DNA of 8,253 nt, from positions 1 to 8,253 of the forward strand of contig JAEWST010000094.1 in the NCBI GenBank assembly GCA_023398105.1, read 5' to 3'. The first letter of the stretch is position 1. Every line of letters starts with the position of its first letter. The notes beneath the pieces are model-generated. The model worked only from the letters and a program-made list of their open reading frames with translations, searched no databases and was not told the DNA's origin. The position numbers and the translations under genes are program-made. Of this stretch, positions 6,055-8,253 are shown one piece after another. Origin of the DNA: Bacillota bacterium. Its GTDB lineage: Bacteria > Bacillota > Clostridia > Acetivibrionales > DSM-1351.

Positions 6055-6150
6055 ACCCCCTAAAAATTTTGTTGCTGAGCATATAAAACCTTATACATTA
6101 CGGGATGAAAAAGGAGGTTATAGAGAATAAGAAATTATAAAGCTTAGCAA
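6055..6150 (-). promoter_or_regulatory. Leader of the zinc-ribbon gene with a possible anti-Shine-Dalgarno element
   Basis: In the leftward transcript, ACCTCCT (6118-6112) can pair over seven positions, one of them G-U, with the gene's own binding site AGGGGGT (6061-6055). A second pairing, TTGCTAAGC (6150-6142) with GCTCAGCAA (6080-6072), eight of nine positions, would enclose the anti-SD stretch. The two folds may compete, allowing translation to be switched. This is inferred from complementarity alone. Confidence 0.35.
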
Positions 6151-6154
6151 TTTA

Positions 6155-6183
6155 ATTATACTATCGAGAATTGTAAAAATCAA
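6155..6183 (-). promoter_or_regulatory. Promoter of the zinc-ribbon gene
   Basis: On the minus strand TTGATT (6183-6178) and a perfect TATAAT (6160-6155) are spaced by 17 bases. Transcription would start near 6148, about 100 bases before the ATG. It is back to back with the tRNA-His promoter. Confidence 0.7.
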
Positions 6184-6234
6184 GAAATTCTGAAAAGGTT
6201 GGAATATAAAAAATATAAAAAAATAAAATATCTA

Positions 6235-6263
6235 TTGACAAATACGGTATTGTGCCGTAAAAT
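6235..6263 (+). promoter_or_regulatory. Promoter of tRNA-His
   Basis: A consensus TTGACA (6235-6240) is followed 17 bases later by TAAAAT (6258-6263), as expected for a strong stable-RNA promoter. The spacer holds a small inverted repeat, TACGG and CCGTA (6243-6259), reaching into the -10. Confidence 0.85.
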
Positions 6264-6274
6264 ATCAAATGTGC

Positions 6275-6297
6275 CTTGCGAGACAGTGTCTTGTAAG
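6275..6297 (+). other. Hairpin in the 5' leader of tRNA-His
   Basis: CTTGCGAGAC (6275-6284) pairs with GTCTTGTAAG (6288-6297) over ten positions, two of them G-U, with a 3-nt loop. It ends nine bases before the mature tRNA and may guide 5' processing. Confidence 0.5.
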
Positions 6298-6306
6298 ACG
6301 TCATAT

Positions 6307-6384
6307 GGTGGGTATAGTTCAGCTGGTTAGAGCGCCAGATTGTGGTTCTGGATGTCGTGGGTTCGAATCCCACTATCCACCCCA
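6307..6384 (+). tRNA. tRNA-His (anticodon GTG)
   Basis: A full cloverleaf is visible. Acceptor arm GTGGGTA (6308-6314) pairs with TATCCAC (6374-6380). The anticodon arm CCAGA/TCTGG encloses TTGTGGT with anticodon GTG at 6342-6344, and the T arm GTGGG-TTCGAAT-CCCAC is perfect. The extra G at 6307 opposite C at 6381 is the G-1:C73 identity pair of histidine tRNAs, and CCA (6382-6384) is encoded. Promoter and terminator directly flank it, so it is a single-gene unit. Confidence 0.97.
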
Positions 6385-6385
6385 T

Positions 6386-6422
6386 AAAATAGTATAAACA
6401 TTTTGTTTATACTATTTTTTTT
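6386..6422 (+). terminator. Intrinsic terminator of tRNA-His
   Basis: AAAATAGTATAAAC (6386-6399) pairs perfectly with GTTTATACTATTTT (6405-6418) around a 5-nt loop, followed by more T to 6422. It begins two bases after the encoded CCA. Confidence 0.92.
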
Positions 6423-6426
6423 GCTT

Positions 6427-6478
6427 AGAGTAGAAATCTAAGTAAAGTGAAAATCCAAATAGAGTGAAAATTTAGTAA
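6427..6478 (+). repeat. Degenerate tandem repeat, about three units of 16-18 bp
   Basis: AGAGTAGAAATCTAAGTA, AAGTGAAAATCCAAAT and AGAGTGAAAATTTAGTAA follow each other directly and share (A)GTGAAAAT in the last two units. It may be chance in A-rich DNA. Confidence 0.3.
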
Positions 6479-6602
6479 TTAACTCAATTTTTCCACATTC
6501 ACCATCCAGAGTTCATAGTTTGTTAAAAACGACATTGTGTCGGTATTCCAGCAAAAAACTTCGATGTGAACTAATTCATGCAATTATTTCTAACCCAACG
6601 TT

Positions 6603-6648
6603 CCATTAATAAGTTTAACACCTGCGATAACTGGGAAAGTTGAGTTAT
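6603..6648 (-). repeat. Degenerate intergenic repeat, copy C (inverted)
   Basis: Read on the minus strand it begins CTCAACTTTCCCA and continues TATCGCAGGTGTT, resembling copy B at 4501-4541 (TCAACTTTCGCA, then TATCGAGGTT). Its GGGAAAGTTGAG (6633-6644 on +) is also the exact complement of bases 3599-3610 in the mscL hairpin. Confidence 0.3.
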
Positions 6649-6760
6649 TTACTTAAATATATTTTATTTCTATACAATATCCTTTTTATTTATAACTTTG
6701 TAATATTACAAAAATTATGAAACAAAATTGAAACATTTTTATTTTTTTTACGTCTATAGT

Positions 6761-6769
6761 TGTTATAAT
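6761..6769 (+). promoter_or_regulatory. Extended -10 promoter candidate for the DUF4349 lipoprotein gene
   Basis: TGTTATAAT is a consensus TATAAT (6764-6769) with the upstream TG of an extended -10. The -35 region is only a T-run, which extended -10 promoters tolerate. Start near 6776 would give a leader of about 225 nt. A second, poorer candidate is TTGAGT (6849-6854) with TAAAAT (6871-6876), spaced 16. Confidence 0.4.
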
Positions 6770-6967
6770 GAACTTAGTTTTCTAGTCTAAACTGTAGTGA
6801 TGAACTGAAAGAAATAAAACAAAGTTGTTGCAAAATAATATCTGAAATTTGAGTAAAAGAGTTTTATAATTAAAATGCTAAGTTTACATTTCGAACATTA
6901 TGTTTTTCTTCGCATTTTTGAGCAGAAAACCACAAGTGTTTTTTGCCAAATAGCTTTACCAAATATA

Positions 6968-6992
6968 TGTGCTTTTGCACAGAGAGGAAGGA
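6968..6992 (+). promoter_or_regulatory. Hairpin and ribosome binding site fixing the lipoprotein start
   Basis: TGTGC-TTTT-GCACA (6968-6981) forms a small perfect hairpin, followed by AGAGGAAGGA (6983-6992), the binding site for ATG at 7001. An upstream in-frame ATG at 6875 has no such site and would put 42 residues before the signal peptide. Confidence 0.65.
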
Positions 6993-7000
6993 TTGGTATT

Positions 7001-7978
7001 ATGAATAGAAAATTATTAATATGGCTATTAATATTAGTCGTAGCATTTTCATCAGTTGGATGCGGTAGTAAATCTACTAATAGTACTGCTGCTTTCAGCG
7101 AACAGTATTCATTAAGTGAACCAAATGTTGCAGTAGAACAGGCTGATAAAGAATCTGAATATGGAGGAACAGCTTCAGAAACAAATAACTTAGCAGAAAA
7201 GAAAGACGCAAGTGGTCAGAGCTTAGCAAATATGTCCAGCTTAAGTCAGAAGATTATTTTTTCAGGACAAGTAAATTTACAAACCTTGAATTTTGAAAAA
7301 ACTAAAACTGATTTGTACCAATACATAACTTCTATAGGTGGTTTTACACAGAATTCATCAGTTCAGGGCGGAGGCATAGGATATTCAGGATTAAAAAGTG
7401 CTGAATATGTATTTAGAATCCCAAAGGCAAAATATAATCAGTCACTTATTGACTTACGGAAATTTGGAACAGTTGTATTAGAACAATCAAGCGGGGAAGA
7501 TGTTACTGAACAATACTTTGATACTGAGGCGAGATTAAAGTCATTAAAAATACAACAGGAACGTTTACAGGAGCTTCTAAAAAAAGCTGTAAAGATGGAG
7601 GATATATTAAAAATAGAGAAGGAGCTTCAGGTTACATTATATGAGATTGAAAATTATACTGGAACCCTCAGAAAATGGGATTCTCTTGTAGAATATTCTA
7701 CATTGTCGGTTAATATATCTGAAGTTGAGCAAATAAAGCCAATAACACCTAAAGAAAAAGATGGATTCTTTCAAAGAATAGCTTTTAGCTTTAAAAACAG
7801 TTTGGTAGGAATGGGAGAATTTTTACAGGATTTAGTAGTAGCCTTAGCTGCGGCATTGCCAGTAATAATACCATTAGGATTGATAGGCTATTTAATATAT
7901 AGAGTTATGAGAAAGAAAATTCGTAAAATAGAAAAAAATGATAATAATGAGAAGATTAAAAAGGACACAGAGGAATAG
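7001..7978 (+). CDS. DUF4349 family lipoprotein with C-terminal membrane helix
   Basis: The protein (325 residues from ATG 7001) starts with a lipoprotein signal peptide: MNRK, hydrophobic LLIWLLILVVAF, then lipobox SVGC with Cys21 as the lipidated residue. A low-complexity Ser/Glu/Asn linker follows to about 80. The DUF4349 domain runs at about 83-240: a strand KIIFSGQVNLQT, a GGFTQNSS turn (113-120), YVFRIPKAKYNQ (136-147), GEDVTEQYFDTEARLKSLK (165-183), a coiled coil to about 215 and closing strands YSTLSVNI. A membrane helix at about 277-300 is followed by a Lys-rich tail. So the main domain sits outside the cell, held by lipid and by the helix. DUF4349 members share this plan, but their function is unknown. 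It forms a single-gene unit. Confidence 0.92.
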   Translation: MNRKLLIWLLILVVAFSSVGCGSKSTNSTAAFSEQYSLSEPNVAVEQADKESEYGGTASETNNLAEKKDASGQSLANMSSLSQKIIFSGQVNLQTLNFEKTKTDLYQYITSIGGFTQNSSVQGGGIGYSGLKSAEYVFRIPKAKYNQSLIDLRKFGTVVLEQSSGEDVTEQYFDTEARLKSLKIQQERLQELLKKAVKMEDILKIEKELQVTLYEIENYTGTLRKWDSLVEYSTLSVNISEVEQIKPITPKEKDGFFQRIAFSFKNSLVGMGEFLQDLVVALAAALPVIIPLGLIGYLIYRVMRKKIRKIEKNDNNEKIKKDTEE

Positions 7979-8042
7979 CTTAATAAGAAGCAGAGATGGA
8001 TAGTAGCTGTTGATTTATAGCAAGATGTAATTACAAATATAT

Positions 8043-8141
8043 AAGGGCTGTATCATAATGTTTCAAATGGCATATATAATTTGGATATTAATAACCAAAC
8101 ATATTATATCCTGATAAAGAAATATTATGAACAGCCTTTTT
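8043..8141 (+). repeat. Long terminal-inverted-repeat hairpin, MITE-like or terminator of the lipoprotein gene
   Basis: GGCTGTATCATAAT (8046-8059) pairs with ATTATGAACAGCC (8124-8136), 13 pairs with one bulged A, and the outer bases add weak pairs. The interior (8068-8117) is also partly self-complementary (AATTTGG, CCAAA). The ends resemble the GGGCTGTCTCA-type inverted repeats of IS1182-like elements, so it may be a miniature non-autonomous element of about 95 bp. TTTTT directly follows, so the fold also works as a terminator 65 bases after the lipoprotein gene. No clear target duplication is seen. Confidence 0.5.
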
Positions 8142-8212
8142 AATAGATTTTTATTTGGTGATTTTTAGTTTTATAAAGATTATTAATTTGTAGATTAATT
8201 GAAAAATAATAC

Positions 8213-8245
8213 AAAAAAACCTATAATCAACTGATTAAAGGTTTT
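8213..8245 (-). terminator. Intrinsic terminator of a leftward gene beyond the right edge
   Basis: On the minus strand AAAACCT and AGGTTTT, with inner TAATCA and TGATTA, form a strong stem followed by a run of seven T. It would end a leftward gene entering from the right, convergent with the lipoprotein gene. The last bases show no readable coding region. Confidence 0.65.
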
Positions 8246-8253
8246 GGTGACCC

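Larger units (their letters stand above)
6423..7000 (+). other. Long intergenic region between tRNA-His and the lipoprotein gene
   Basis: No gene is called. From the left it holds a degenerate tandem repeat (6427-6478), a less A+T-biased block (about 6479-6650) with a short leftward open frame and an inverted copy of the intergenic repeat family, then very A+T-rich DNA with a promoter near 6761 and a leader of about 225 nt to the lipoprotein gene. Confidence 0.6.

Noticed and set aside
5832..6063. Open frames on both strands (5832-6014 minus, 5854-6063 plus)
   Set aside because: Both overlap the real zinc-ribbon gene (5869-6048 minus) in other frames and lack binding sites and family features.
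6111..6118. AAGGAGGT on the plus strand, a perfect Shine-Dalgarno sequence
   Set aside because: No start codon with an open frame follows at usable distance on the plus strand. It is better explained as the anti-SD of the leftward leader, or as chance.
6161..6385. 74-codon open frame on the minus strand (MGWIVGFEPTTSR...)
   Set aside because: It is the antisense of tRNA-His; GFEPTTSR-type peptides are a well-known translation artefact of tRNA genes. There is no ribosome binding site.
6875..7000. ATG at 6875 as the start of the DUF4349 lipoprotein
   Set aside because: It would place 42 odd residues before a proper lipoprotein signal peptide and has no ribosome binding site, while ATG 7001 has one.
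1..8253. CRISPR array, complete insertion sequence, phage or toxin-antitoxin module
   Set aside because: No regularly spaced repeats, transposase, integrase or recognisable toxin pair were found on either strand.

Overview
The window is strongly A+T-rich. It has UUG starts behind good Shine-Dalgarno sequences (mscL, galM), A/U-ended codons and many short intrinsic terminators, so it looks like chromosomal DNA of a low-GC Bacillota, most probably a Clostridium sensu stricto-like anaerobe. That placement is inferred from style and gene content; no marker here fixes the species.

Layout. (1) 1-1862 (+): the 3' part of a non-ribosomal peptide synthetase gene that enters from the left edge. It holds the C-terminal subdomain of an adenylation domain, one carrier protein and then about 350 residues that are not a thioesterase. 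This tail has a Cys plus a His-containing segment that recall papain-like/BtrH-type acyl-transfer domains. (2) 2230-2595 (+): a small acidic protein of unknown function, alone between two long intergenic stretches. (3) 3158-3577 (+) mscL, a mechanosensitive channel, and 3657-4472 (+), a ZIP-family metal transporter, separated by a perfect 11-bp hairpin. (4) 4674-5732 (+) galM, aldose 1-epimerase, ending at a strong bidirectional terminator. (5) 5869-6048 (-): a 59-residue zinc-ribbon protein with its own promoter and a roughly 100-nt leader that could mask its ribosome binding site. (6) 6307-6384 (+): tRNA-His(GTG) with promoter, leader hairpin, encoded CCA and a very clear terminator. (7) 7001-7978 (+): a DUF4349 lipoprotein with a C-terminal membrane helix. 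(8) 8043-8141: a long terminal-inverted-repeat hairpin, either a MITE-like element or the terminator of the lipoprotein gene, followed by a terminator for a leftward gene beyond the right edge.

The genes do not form one pathway. Apart from the NRPS end, this is ordinary housekeeping and envelope content (osmotic safety valve, metal uptake, sugar epimerisation, tRNA, surface lipoprotein) in separate transcription units. The points most worth following are the thioesterase-less NRPS terminus, a palindrome on the probable mscL promoter, the anti-Shine-Dalgarno leader of the zinc-ribbon gene, and a degenerate sequence family recurring in several intergenic regions. No CRISPR array, complete IS, phage gene or obvious defence system is visible.
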